From assembly GCA_037349105.1 (NCBI GenBank), contig JAYJMM010000036.1, positions 2,702,001 to 2,766,000 on the forward strand: 64,000 nt of DNA, in the 5' to 3' direction. The position numbers and the translations under genes are program-made. The stretch is from Limnomonas spitsbergensis (lineage: Eukaryota > Chlorophyta > Chlorophyceae > Chlamydomonadales). Positions 52,191 through 64,000 of this stretch are shown in pieces (position 1 is the first letter of the stretch; each line of letters opens with the position of its first letter). Under the pieces are notes generated by a model that saw only the letters and a program-made list of their open reading frames with translations, was not told where the DNA came from and did no database searches.

Positions 52191-53286
52191 GGAGCCATGG
52201 ACGGAGGAGGGGATTCCTTCAGATATCTCAGCTTGGATCCCCTGGCTCCATAGCTCCTAGTGTCTCTGTTTGACAACCACAAAGGCACACATTCAAGGAG
52301 TCAGTTGCATGCCAGTAAGTGAACTAAGCTGACGCGCCCGGATTTAATGTACATCTGCTGCATGTCGGTTGGTATTTTGCTAACTCTGTTAAGACTGTAA
52401 CACTGTATAGGATAGGATGTGTAGTATGCCAAAATTAGTGAATAATTTTTGGGGGGAAGCCACTATGAATAAGGTGTAGTATTTGAATTTTGCTTTGCAC
52501 CAGCCGGCTGGGGCTTCGAGTTCTGGCATGCATTCTGCTTTAAATGATGGATTTAAGGGGAAAAGGCGACAGGCTGTCCTACCTCGTCAAGGTTATGGGG
52601 ATGGAGCAACATACAGTGTGTTTTCATGTTCTTGTGAGGAGAAGCTTGCAGTGATTCCCTCGATTCACTTTTCGGCTTGAGCACATTTCTTCTGAATGCC
52701 CTGTTTTTTATGTGGCCGCTTGTTGATGTTGTTGAGGATAGCAAAGACGGCCAGGTTTAAAGACCAATTTTATAAACCTTGCACCATAAACCCTGTATAC
52801 GGTAACATTTATCTTGTTGGTTGAACGGGGATGGAATAGTGGTCATCAGACCGAGCAGCAAAGATGAAATTGTACACATTGACCCCACTTGGATTTTGTA
52901 TAAATACTTGGATCGCCAGATTCCACATGAAACCTTGTCAAACCTCAAAGTGCTACCTTCACACCCAACTCATGTCTTGGCTGGATGGGCCCACCAATGC
53001 CACCTTACAGATCCTTATTAATGGAGTATTTCAACTGTCCGAATAGGTAGAAAGCTGGCACAACCCTAGGTTGGAAGCCCGCCCCTCGTGCTAACTCTTG
53101 AGGCATGACTTTCAGACTGGACCCCTGAGAGTCCAGCCAGAGGGGCTTAAGCTTTTTACCCCTACTGGCCCGCTCGCGGGCCAGACAAAATCGCATTCCC
53201 AGACAGCGAAATTAGCGCGCAGGCTCAGTTTTGGAATTAATATTAAGCGTGCATCAGGTTCGCGCAGCCCGTTCCATTAATAATGT
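52191..53286. other. Copy A 3' UTR and intergenic DNA
   Basis: No further gene seen. 'cataaaccctgtatacggta' at 52785-52805 is telomere-like. Short ORFs are not supported. Confidence 0.5.
52396..52400 (+). promoter_or_regulatory. Possible poly(A) signal TGTAA of copy A
   Basis: TGTAA about 205 bp after the TAA at 52188-52190. Position is plausible for a green alga; chance cannot be excluded. Confidence 0.25.
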
Positions 53287-53590
53287 GACCTAGTGTCAGG
53301 GAGCAGTTACCAATGCTGGGATAGGCAGGTCCCCCAGACGGTGCCACGAACTTCCACCAGGCTGATCAGGGGTGGGATGCGCTTGCTTGTGTAGAAGGAG
53401 TTGTAGGCATTGTTCTAGTTGCTCGAGGGGTGAGGTGGCGGACTTGTTTGCCTTTCCGGCCCTTCCTTTTGCTCCTTTTCCCCCTCTTCCCCTTAGTTTC
53501 TTCCTTTTCTCGCTTCTAAACTGTTAAGCGCCCTCGTGGCCGAGCTTGCTTGTGCTTGGCCCAGAGGTGTAACGTCATTCATTAATAACC
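53287..53590 (+). mobile_element. LINE 3'-end fragment, second copy
   Basis: Begins cctagtgtcagggagcagtt and runs parallel to 39898-40412: aacttccaccag, caggggtgggatgcgcttgc, 'gcctttccggcccttccttttg', 'ccctcttcccc', then the dispersed element (agcgccctcgtggccgagc ... gaggtgtaacgtcatt). Internal deletions and stops make it non-coding. It shows that the 60-bp element is the natural 3' end of this LINE family. Confidence 0.7.
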
Positions 53591-55706
53591 TGGCACGACG
53601 GCTTATGCGAACATCAGTTAACACGCCAGTTGTATTTAATTTGCCAAAAACACACTGCCGTTTTTCTGTACAAGTTTCTCCTCCACGAGTCACAAAGCAA
53701 CAGACTTCGAAAACTCCATAGGAATACCACGTTGAGGCTATAGCCATCTAGCCAGACACAATTTCTCAAGAGCGCTCACGATCTTAACTTCCATGAAACC
53801 ACGTCGATACCCATCTTGAGCCTATATTTGTTGCTTTTCTTTGCCTTCTTGGGAAATATGCTTGAAAGGGGCAAAGATACGTCGGGCTGTCTTTTCCTTT
53901 TGGGATGGGTATTTCTCCATTATGTTCCTCTCCTTCTTTGCCTCTTACCTTAAGTTTATTTTCTTCCAACGGGGCAGTTGGGCGCCTGCGCGGCCGAGCC
54001 TTTTTGAGCAGGGCCCAGAGGTGTAATGCCATTGACCCATCTTGAGCCATGCAGAAATCCTCAGATGGGGACGAACGGGCACAGACAATATCACCTCCAC
54101 CTTCTTGGCAGGTTTATGCAGTTACACCTCTGGGCCATGCTGAAATGAAGCTCGGCCACGTCGGCAAACAAAAAGACAGCTAGGAAAGTCAAGGGAGGTG
54201 GCACAAGAGGAAAGAAAGGATAGCAAGTTCACCCACCAGACAAGAAAACACACAAAGGTCGGGCAAATGGTACTATTGGCAAGTGACACGGTCAGAAAGC
54301 TCAGAATATATGCTGAAATACTCTGTACAAGTGGCCCGCACATAAGTTAAAGGGTTGATACACCTACTGGTTATGCCGCACCAGAAGATATTTTATTGGA
54401 CTGGCAACGGAGATTTGACAGCAGATCCGCCACCCATGCTCCTTCCCAATCATGCTTGATAGCCTGCATCATACACACCGGTGTTCATAATATGTTTAGA
54501 ACAGTGCATGCCCGCTGGGCCCTGCTGAACGCTGATGAACGGTGTGCATAATATGTGTTGCAAACTAACATCTCAAGCCAGTTTATCCTGAGATGTGTGT
54601 AAATGCATGAGGGCACAATCAATATACCAAAATATAATTATATAGGCCTACTGAAATTTTGACAGACAATTGAATAGTCTTCAAGAGCTCATACTGGTAC
54701 ATGGCTAGGAAACAATTGGCCACTTGAACAGACATACAAAATTGTAACGTAAAGATCCATTTTCTCCAAGTTCCATTTGTAAACAATGTCACAAGTCTGC
54801 TTCACAGCCTCATCACTTCCTTGCAAATATCCGCTGAAAATAAAACAAAATTACGGCCAGGGCAGTGCCCCACGGGGAGAACATGAGGAGATTTTGTTCC
54901 AACGGTTGGAGATGTGGCGGATGTTACCCCTTGTCTAGCGCCACCTCGCAACTTGAAGCAGGTACGCATCGCCCGCATCGGGGCACCGGGTAACATCTGT
55001 TGTAGGCAATGTTTCAGATGCTCCACATATGAGATATTTGTGATGCTTTTCCCATCAAGTGAACATCCCTTAATGCGTGTGGAAGTGTCCAATTAGAATT
55101 TAAAAGAAAAACGAGGAAAAACTCGGGAAAAACTACAGGTAGATGCATGAGTGGCTGGGCTTCTTACCCGTGCTTGCCTGCTGCCGGGCGTGGTAGGGGC
55201 CGGGGTTGAAAAAGGTCGATAAGACATCATTAAGCGGATCCTTTAGCAGAAGTGGGTTCGGTTAAGAAAACGCATTCAGGCGTCGGGGGAATCGACCACG
55301 TTGACGTGCTGCTGTGGTTTAGCCGCTCAAAACCCGCGACCTTCAGATCGCAGCCGCCGTCCCACCCAATAACAGATACAACTGGTCGCGGTGTCGTGTC
55401 ACAGAGGGCTGGCCGAGGCGCTCCCCGCGGGGATCCCCGCCCAACATAAAGACAGGCAGCAGTCACAACCACAAGTCACAACCGAATGCACGTGAACGAG
55501 GAAGCTGACGATCAGTTTGAAAAGCGATCGCCCAACCGAATTCAAGGCTGAGCTGTCCAGGCTGAGTTGGCAAGCGCGACGTTTGTGACACGAGGCGGGG
55601 TTCGGGTATTTGTTCTCGACCCCGCACTGCCAGATAGCGTGTATTTGGACCGTGTGCCACAGACACTCATGTCAGGGCATTGAAGTTCCAGGAATAGGCA
55701 TATGAG
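53591..55706. other. Intergenic region with two dispersed elements
   Basis: Dispersed 60-bp element at 53977-54036 (+) and a diverged inverse copy at 54118-54170 (-), with about 80 bp between. No supported gene. The 5' region of copy B is at the right end, with a GC-rich palindrome at 55423-55441 (ccccgcggggatccccgc). Confidence 0.5.
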
Positions 55707-58373
55707 ATGAACCGCAACAACGCTCATGCAAAGGCTGGCCTCCTGGTCATGGCCGCTGTCGGAGCGGCGATTGCTACGTGCGGAGTAAACAAGGGCTGGG
55801 CTTACGGCAGCGCGGCCACCGAATCATCGTCACCGCCCTGGGGGCCTATACCCAAGGCTGGCGGGATGATCCACATGGACCTGGGTTGGTGGAATATGTA
55901 AGTCGATCGAGCGGGGTCGGTGGAGCAGCAGATGCAGGATCACGGGATCTTTGTCCGAGGGCAACGCCCATTTTTATTGCATGAACTTCGTCTCACGGTA
56001 AACGGTTTTGGCTATCCTCACAGCAACCCTGCAACCCAGAGGGTGGCCTGATTTGCATGCTTGGGTTGGGGCCGCTGCATAGGATAGCAACGACTCTCAT
56101 GAAACATTCTCCATGTACGCGCATACGGTAACATACCCACATGGCTTAGGGTTGTTGCTCCGAGCTACCAGGAGGCATACCACCATGTCCCCCAACCAAA
56201 GACTGGTACAGAAACGGACAGGGCAATCTGCAGTGCCCAACCTTTGGAGTTAAATTCCACTCACCCAGTCAGTCTTTCAACTCTGAAGGATAGAACACCA
56301 TTCTTGTTTAATAGACCCGGTAAAGCAAGTTAACATTTTTCTTGTCTGGCCTTAAGGATGAGGCACACCGGTTACCAGCTACACAATTGTTGAAGTATGG
56401 AGCGCAAGCCAATACGGATATCAATTGCTTGATTGTGCCATGAGATACTCCGCGTAACAGCATGCCGAAATTGATTTCTGGGCTGCTGCCGCCGCCACGT
56501 CGGCATGCAGGACAAGCATGGTGGACACCCCGTACGCACCTGTCCAAGCCGAGGTGTGTGTGACGCAGCGATAAAGGAATGCCTGCAGCCAAAATTCATG
56601 ATGTCTGATAGTGGTTACTGGCAAGAAGTGTGGCCATGCAGTGGTCTTGTCTAGATAGGTCAGACAATCGACTGCTAGCAGGACATGGGTTGATCAACTC
56701 AAAAGCCTATCAGGATAAGATCATTGGATGCACCCTAGCACGTATCCCTAGAGCAGGTCTCCCTAGAGCAGGTCTCCCTAGAGCAGGTGTCCCTAGAGCA
56801 GGTGTCCCTAGAGCAGGTGTTCTAGCTTGTTCTGTCCATGGCCTGCTAGTGGGAGTGGCATGCCAGTGCACCCGGTATTACGGGACCGCCCTCTGCCAGA
56901 AACCCTCGTCCTTTGAGATCTATGTGCCCTGCTCACCTCCGCTGCTATTGTTTAGCATACTTTTTGCTATTTGTATTTTTTCAGTAGCTTCCGTTTCTAT
57001 TGCGGGTTTGAGTCACATAACTACCGCACATAAGACTTCTTAATGCCCATTGGACTGGTAAAAAAACTGGACATCTAGAATCAGACTGCCCGCCCACTGA
57101 CATGTGACAAACAGTCGGTCGAGGCGGATACTTGTTGGTCAGGAGCCTTTGACGTGCCGACCCTTAACCCTTAACCCTATATACCCCTAACCCTAGCCCT
57201 GAACCCGTAATCTGCCTGTTTGTGTCCTGACAGTCCGTCGACGCGGGCGCTCAGTGGTACGGAGCCGTTGTCGTGCTGATCATCTGCGCCTCTTCAGTGT
57301 ACGCGCTTTTGCTCGCAGCCCACCACGTGTCGCCTCTGGGCTTCATGCCCGAGGAGAAGACGTTGCTGCTGGCCACCACAGCTGCCGGGTGCGTGTGTGG
57401 TCGTGGAGGCAAGCGAGAGAGTGGGTAAATATGGCGTCTTAGCATGGGGCATAGTGGTGCTGGGCATGAGTACCGCAATGTAATATATGAGGATAATACC
57501 CCAACTCCTCTCCAGACGACGTGTGAGGAGCTCTCTCTGTGAAGACTCCTACCCCCAGCAGGTGAGGCCGTGTTGTCATGACTCCCATATGTCATGTTGC
57601 TACAGCATTTAGGCATCCACTAAAGCTAAAACCCCTAACACTCCTCCCCTCAAACCCTTTTCCTAAACCCCTCCCCTAAGGCCCCTAAAGGCCCTCTTCA
57701 AAAAGGTCAAGCAGCTTAACATGGGACCGTCATACAACCCCATCTTGCTCACACCCATGCACTCTTTGGCCAAGGCATGGTGACCACAGACATTATGAGA
57801 GTGCATGGACGAATTGCTCCTCTAGTCCATGCGCATGGACAGCTCCCCAAAGTCTAGTAGGGCTCCACCACAACTAGCACTCTAGATCCCCATCCAGTCC
57901 TTCTATTACCCCGTCATCATGACTTGCTTCCCTACCCTGACCACACTGATCAAGGCTGTTGCAGTGTTGTGTGTATCACACTGGCTGTCTGGCACCCTGC
58001 TGCTTGCCTCATTGCCTCCTCCTTCATCGCTCCACGATGCGGACCTGCCTTGCCTCGCTCGACCGACCGAGATGATGCGACGAGTCCGTGTTCCTTGAGT
58101 GCCCCCTCAGGATGTGCACAGGTTGGCATGTCAATGACGTCACAGTGTTACACCTCTGTTGACATGTGTGATGCGTTCCCAACAGGGCTACTGTGGTGCT
58201 GGTCTCAATCGTGCTGTACATCGGCCTAGCCGTGGGGGCCCACGACCAAGTCAAGAAGAAGTTTGCCAGCATGACCCTTGAGGCGAACCTGTGGCCTTAC
58301 CCCAGCTGGGCCTTTGCCGGCGCGCTAGCGTCCGGCATCTGCATTCTGACAGTGGCCAAGATGATGCACCATG
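55707..58373 (+). CDS. Four-helix membrane protein, copy B (paralogue of 49360-52190), 3' end disrupted or extended by array
   Basis: Exons 55707-55897, 56511-56553, 57234-57388, 58186-58373, with intron phases 2, 0, 2, 1 identical to copy A. 192 residues are visible. TM1 AGLLVMAAVGAAIATCG, loop GWAYGS and LGWWN, exon 2 TSMVDTPYAPVQAE, TM2 AVVVLIICASSVYALLLA, TM3 ATVVLVSIVLYIGLAVGAH, loop LWPYPSW, TM4 AFAGALASGICILTVAKMM. The last exon should start at the first acceptor in the 64-bp array (58451), reading G(T/E)AARYSGQYGGYR, comparable with the EAAPEGYSSVAYG tail of copy A. The stop codon and true last exon are not resolvable because the acceptor and exon start are repeated to the window end. 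Confidence 0.8.
56748..56822 (+). repeat. 15-bp repeat, five copies
   Basis: ccctagagcaggtct/gt repeated five times in copy B intron 2. Each unit contains AGCAGGT, a combined acceptor/donor-like motif. The rest of introns 1-3 of copy B shows TTAACCC/CCCTAA motifs (57160-57205) and no further exons. Confidence 0.85.
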
Positions 58374-58424
58374 GTAAGCAGGGATCTGGGATGGGAGTGC
58401 TTATCGCTTGTTTCGAGCGGTCAC

Positions 58425-61400
58425 CGAGTGTTTCTGGAATTAAATCCCAGGTACGGCTGCCAGGTACAGCGGCCAGTACGGCGGGTACCGATTGTTTCTG
58501 GAATTAAATCCCAGGTACGGCTGCCAGGTACAGCGGCCAGTACGGCGGGTACCGATTGTTTCTGGAATTAAATCCCAGGTACGGCTGCCAGGTACAGCGG
58601 CCAGTACGGCGGGTACCGATTGTTTCTGGAATTAAATCCCAGGTACGGCTGCCAGGTACAGCGGCCAGTACGGCGGGTACCGATTGTTTCTGGAATTAAA
58701 TCCCAGGTACGGCTGCCAGGTACAGCGGCCAGTACGGCGGGTACCGATTGTTTCTGGAATTAAATCCCAGGTACGGCTGCCAGGTACAGCGGCCAGTACG
58801 GCGGCTACCGATTGTTTCTGGAATTAAATCCCAGGTACGGCTGCCAGGTACAGCGGCCAGTACGGCGGCTACCGATTGTTTCTGGAATTAAATCCCAGGT
58901 GAGGCTGCCAGGTACAGCGGCCAGTACGGCGGGTACCGATTGTTTCTGGAGTTAAATCCCAGGTACGGCTGCCAGGTACAGCGGCCAGTACGGCGGGTAC
59001 CGATTGTTTCTGGAATTAAATCCCAGGTACGGCTGCCAGGTACAGCGGCCAGTACGGCGGGTACCGATTGTTTCTGGAATTAAATCCCAGGTACGGCTGC
59101 CAGGTACAGCGGCCAGTACGGCGGGTACCGATTGTTTCTGGAATTAAATCCCAGGTACGGCTGCCAGGTACAGCGGCCAGTACGGCGGGTACCGATTGTT
59201 TCTGGAATTAAATCCCAGGTACGGCTGCCAGGTACAGCGGCCAGTACGGCGGGTACCGATTGTTTCTGGAATTAAATCCCAGGTACGGCTGCCAGGTACA
59301 GCGGCCAGTACGGCGGCTACCGATTGTTTCTGGAATTAAATCCCAGGTACGGCTGCCAGGTACAGCGGCCAGTACGGCGGCTACCGATTGTTTCTGGAAT
59401 TAAATCCCAGGTGAGGCTGCCAGGTACAGCGGCCAGTACGGCGGGTACCGATTGTTTCTGGAGTTAAATCCCAGGTGAGGCTGCCAGGTACAGCGGCCAG
59501 TACGGCGGGTACCGATTGTTTCTGGAATTAAATCCCAGGTACGGCTGCCAGGTACAGCGGCCAGTACGGCGGGTACCGATTGTTTCTGGAATTAAATCCC
59601 AGGTACGGCTGCCAGGTACAGCGGCCAGTACGGCGGCTACCGATTGTTTCTGGAATTAAATCCCAGGTGAGGCTGCCAGGTACAGCGGCCAGTACGGCGG
59701 GTACCGATTGTTTCTGGAGTTAAATCCCAGGTACGGCTGCCAGGTACAGCGGCCAGTACGGCGGCTACCGATTGTTTCTGGAGTTAAATCCCAGGTACGG
59801 CTGCCAGGTACAGCGGCCAGTACGGCGGGTACCGATTGTTTCTGGAATTAAATCCCAGGTACGGCTGCCAGGTACAGCGGCCAGTACGGCGGCTACCGAT
59901 TGTTTCTGGAATTAAATCCCAGGTGAGGCTGCCAGGTACAGCGGCCAGTACGGCGGGTACCGATTGTTTCTGGAATTAAATCCCAGGTACGGCTGCCAGG
60001 TACAGCGGCCAGTACGGCGGCTACCGATTGTTTCTGGAATTAAATCCCAGGTACGGCTGCCAGGTACAGCGGCCAGTACGGCGGGTACCGATTGTTTCTG
60101 GAATTAAATCCCAGGTACGGCTGCCAGGTACAGCGGCCAGTACGGCGGGTACCGATTGTTTCTGGAATTAAATCCCAGGTACGGCTGCCAGGTACAGCGG
60201 CCAGTACGGCGGCTACCGATTGTTTCTGGAGTTAAATCCCAGGTACGGCTGCCAGGTACAGCGGCCAGTACGGCGGGTACCGATTGTTTCTGGAATTAAA
60301 TCCCAGGTGAGGCTGCCAGGTACAGCGGCCAGTACGGCGGCTACCGATTGTTTCTGGAATTAAATCCCAGGTACGGCTGCCAGGTACAGCGGCCAGTACG
60401 GCGGCTACCGATTGTTTCTGGAGTTAAATTCCAGGTACGGCTGCCAGGTACAGCGGCCAGTACGGCGGGTACCGATTGTTTCTGGAATTAAATCCCAGGT
60501 ACGGCTGCCAGGTACAGCGGCCAGTACGGCGGGTACCGATTGTTTCTGGAATTAAATCCCAGGTACGGCTGCCAGGTACAGCGGCCAGTACGGCGGCTAC
60601 CGATTGTTTCTGGAATTAAATCCCAGGTGAGGCTGCCAGGTACAGCGGCCAGTACGGCGGGTACCGATTGTTTCTGGAGTTAAATCCCAGGTGAGGCTGC
60701 CAGGTACAGCGGCCAGTACGGCGGGTACCGATTGTTTCTGGAATTAAATCCCAGGTATGGCTGCCAGGTACAGCGGCCAGTACGGCGGGTACCGATTGTT
60801 TCTGGAATTAAATCCCAGGTACGGCTGCCAGGTACAGCGGCCAGTACGGCGGCTACCGATTGTTTCTGGAATTAAATCCCAGGTGAGGCTGCCAGGTACA
60901 GCGGCCAGTACGGCGGGTACCGATTGTTTCTGGAGTTAAATCCCAGGTACGGCTGCCAGGTACAGCGGCCAGTACGGCGGCTACCGATTGTTTCTGGAGT
61001 TAAATCCCAGGTACGGCTGCCAGGTACAGCGGCCAGTACGGCGGGTACCGATTGTTTCTGGAATTAAATCCCAGGTACGGCTGCCAGGTACAGCGGCCAG
61101 TACGGCGGCTACCGATTGTTTCTGGAATTAAATCCCAGGTGAGGCTGCCAGGTACAGCGGCCAGTACGGCGGGTACCGATTGTTTCTGGAATTAAATCCC
61201 AGGTACGGCTGCCAGGTACAGCGGCCAGTACGGCGGCTACCGATTGTTTCTGGAATTAAATCCCAGGTACGGCTGCCAGGTACAGCGGCCAGTACGGCGG
61301 CTACCGATTGTTTCTGGAGTTAAATCCCAGGTACGGCTGCCAGGTACAGCGGCCAGTACGGCGGGTACCGATTGTTTCTGGAATTAAATCCCAGGTGAGG

Positions 61401-64000
61401 CTGCCAGGTACAGCGGCCAGTACGGCGGCTACCGATTGTTTCTGGAATTAAATCCCAGGTACGGCTGCCAGGTACAGCGGCCAGTACGGCGGCTACCGAT
61501 TGTTTCTGGAGTTAAATTCCAGGTACGGCTGCCAGGTACAGCGGCCAGTACGGCGGGTACCGATTGTTTCTGGAATTAAATCCCAGGTACGGCTGCCAGG
61601 TACAGCGGCCAGTACGGCGGCTACCGATTGTTTCTGGAATTAAATCCCAGGTGAGGCTGCCAGGTACAGCGGCCAGTACGGCGGGTACCGATTGTTTCTG
61701 GAGTTAAATCCCAGGTACGGCTGCCAGGTACAGCGGCCAGTACGGCGGCTACCGATTGTTTCTGGAATTAAATCCCAGGTGAGGCTGCCAGGTACAGCGG
61801 CCAGTACGGCGGGTACCGATTGTTTCTGGAGTTAAATCCCAGGTACGGCTGCCAGGTACAGCGGCCAGTACGGCGGGTACCGATTGTTTCTGGAATTAAA
61901 TCCCAGGTACGGCTGCCAGGTACAGCGGCCAGTACGGCGGGTACCGATTGTTTCTGGAATTAAATCCCAGGTACGGCTGCCAGGTACAGCGGCCAGTACG
62001 GCGGCTACCGATTGTTTCTGGAGTTAAATTCCAGGTACGGCTGCCAGGTACAGCGGCCAGTACGGCGGGTACCGATTGTTTCTGGAATTAAATCCCAGGT
62101 ACGGCTGCCAGGTACAGCGGCCAGTACGGCGGCTACCGATTGTTTCTGGAATTAAATCCCAGGTACGGCTGCCAGGTACAGCGGCCAGTACGGCGGGTAC
62201 CGATTGTTTCTGGAATTAAATCCCAGGTACGGCTGCCAGGTACAGCGGCCAGTACGGCGGCTACCGATTGTTTCTGGAATTAAATCCCAGGTGAGGCTGC
62301 CAGGTACAGCGGCCAGTACGGCGGCTACCGATTGTTTCTGGAATTAAATCCCAGGTACGGCTGCCAGGTACAGCGGCCAGTACGGCGGCTACCGATTGTT
62401 TCTGGAGTTAAATCCCAGGTACGGCTGCCAGGTACAGCGGCCAGTACGGCGGGTACCGATTGTTTCTGGAATTAAATCCCAGGTGAGGCTGCCAGGTACA
62501 GCGGCCAGTACGGCGGGTACCGATTGTTTCTGGAATTAAATCCCAGGTGAGGCTGCCAGGTACAGCGGCCAGTACGGCGGGTACCGATTGTTTCTGGAGT
62601 TAAATCCCAGGTACGGCTGCCAGGTACAGCGGCCAGTACGGCGGCTACCGATTGTTTCTGGAATTAAATCCCAGGTGAGGCTGCCAGGTACAGCGGCCAG
62701 TACGGCGGGTACCGATTGTTTCTGGAGTTAAATCCCAGGTACGGCTGCCAGGTACAGCGGCCAGTACGGCGGGTACCGATTGTTTCTGGAATTAAATCCC
62801 AGGTACGGCTGCCAGGTACAGCGGCCAGTACGGCGGCTACCGATTGTTTCTGGAATTAAATCCCAGGTACGGCTGCCAGGTACAGCGGCCAGTACGGCGG
62901 GTACCGATTGTTTCTGGAGTTAAATCCCAGGTACGGCTGCCAGGTACAGCGGCCAGTACGGCGGCTACCGATTGTTTCTGGAATTAAATCCCAGGTGAGG
63001 CTGCCAGGTACAGCGGCCAGTACGGCGGGTACCGATTGTTTCTGGAGTTAAATCCCAGGTACGGCTGCCAGGTACAGCGGCCAGTACGGCGGGTACCGAT
63101 TGTTTCTGGAATTAAATCCCAGGTACGGCTGCCAGGTACAGCGGCCAGTACGGCGGGTACCGATTGTTTCTGGAATTAAATCCCAGGTGAGGCTGCCAGG
63201 TACAGCGGCCAGTACGGCGGGTACCGATTGTTTCTGGAGTTAAATCCCAGGTACGGCTGCCAGGTACAGCGGCCAGTACGGCGGGTACCGATTGTTTCTG
63301 GAATTAAATCCCAGGTACGGCTGCCAGGTACAGCGGCCAGTACGGCGGCTACCGATTGTTTCTGGAATTAAATCCCAGGTGAGGCTGCCAGGTACAGCGG
63401 CCAGTACGGCGGGTACCGATTGTTTCTGGAGTTAAATCCCAGGTACGGCTGCCAGGTACAGCGGCCAGTACGGCGGGTACCGATTGTTTCTGGAGTTAAA
63501 TCCCAGGTGAGGCTGCCAGGTACAGCGGCCAGTACGGCGGGTACCGATTGTTTCTGGAATTAAATCCCAGGTGAGGCTGCCAGGTACAGCGGCCAGTACG
63601 GCGGGTACCGATTGTTTCTGGAGTTAAATCCCAGGTACGGCTGCCAGGTACAGCGGCCAGTACGGCGGGTACCGATTGTTTCTGGAGTTAAATCCCAGGT
63701 ACGGCTGCCAGGTACAGCGGCCAGTACGGCGGGTACCGATTGTTTCTGGAGTTAAATCCCAGGTACGGCTGCCAGGTACAGCGGCCAGTACGGCGGGTAC
63801 CGATTGTTTCTGGAGTTAAATCCCAGGTACGGCTGCCAGGTACAGCGGCCAGTACGGCGGGTACCGATTGTTTCTGGAGTTAAATCCCAGGTACGGCTGC
63901 CAGGTACAGCGGCCAGTACGGCGGGTACCGATTGTTTCTGGAGTTAAATCCCAGGTGAGGCTGCCAGGTACAGCGGCCAGTACGGCGGGTACCGATTGTT
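58425..64000 (+). repeat. 64-bp minisatellite of copy B's last acceptor and exon start, about 87 copies
   Basis: Unit attgtttctggaattaaatc + ccaggtacggctgccaggta + cagcggccagtacggcgggt + accg, 64 bp, running off the window. Copies are nearly identical and differ at a few sites: gtacgg/gtgagg after cccag, gcgggt/gcggct, ggaatt/ggagtt. Each unit has the acceptor-like ATCCCAG and then the exon start. Two AGGT motifs per unit could act as acceptor and donor. In the exon frame the unit is open for about 64 codons before a TAA. Confidence 0.97.

Noticed and set aside
54802..55092. - strand ORF of 96 codons
   Set aside because: No recognisable family, context or splice sites; similar-length ORFs occur by chance here.
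58425..64000. CRISPR array
   Set aside because: Units are contiguous with no unique spacers, and the genome is eukaryotic. The same holds for the 39-, 62- and 23-bp arrays.

Overview
This window is nuclear DNA of a eukaryote. The genes are split by GT-AG introns. Interstitial CCCTAAA/TTTAGGG telomere-type motifs are scattered through non-coding DNA, and intron density, GC-rich exons and algal-style repeats suggest a green alga (a prasinophyte such as Cymbomonas would fit). The organism is inferred, not demonstrated.

Layout. (1) About 1.5-36.9 kb, + strand: the 3' part of a GH2 beta-mannosidase gene. I can follow 13 consecutive exons whose phases all join (797 codons plus stop); the 5' end lies before the window. 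Its 2.4 kb of coding sequence is spread over more than 35 kb, and one intron alone is about 20.2 kb, almost all of it about 844 copies of a 23-bp G-rich repeat. (2) 37-42.6 kb: intergenic DNA with a broken LINE-type retrotransposon and copies of a dispersed ~60-bp element, some arranged as foldbacks. (3) 42.7-44.8 kb, + strand: a small two-exon gene of unknown function whose intron is a 17-bp minisatellite. (4) 45.7-46.0 kb: a possible SINE with a poly(A) tail. (5) 47.2-49.0 kb, - strand: a five-exon type I membrane protein with a Tyr/Asp/Glu-rich N-terminal region, divergent from (6) 49.4-52.2 kb, + strand: a five-exon four-helix membrane protein. (7) 55.7 kb to the window end, + strand: a paralogue of (6) with identical intron phases, whose last visible intron/exon boundary has become a 64-bp tandem array of about 87 copies that runs off the window.

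The main observation is common to nearly every intron of the mannosidase gene and to the 3' end of the second four-helix gene. The repeats are built from the local splice junction: the last bases of the upstream exon plus its donor, or the acceptor plus the first bases of the downstream exon. Introns therefore appear to have grown by repeated tandem duplication across exon/intron boundaries, leaving long rows of decoy splice sites. The long open frames over these arrays are by-products of the repeats and are not reported as genes.
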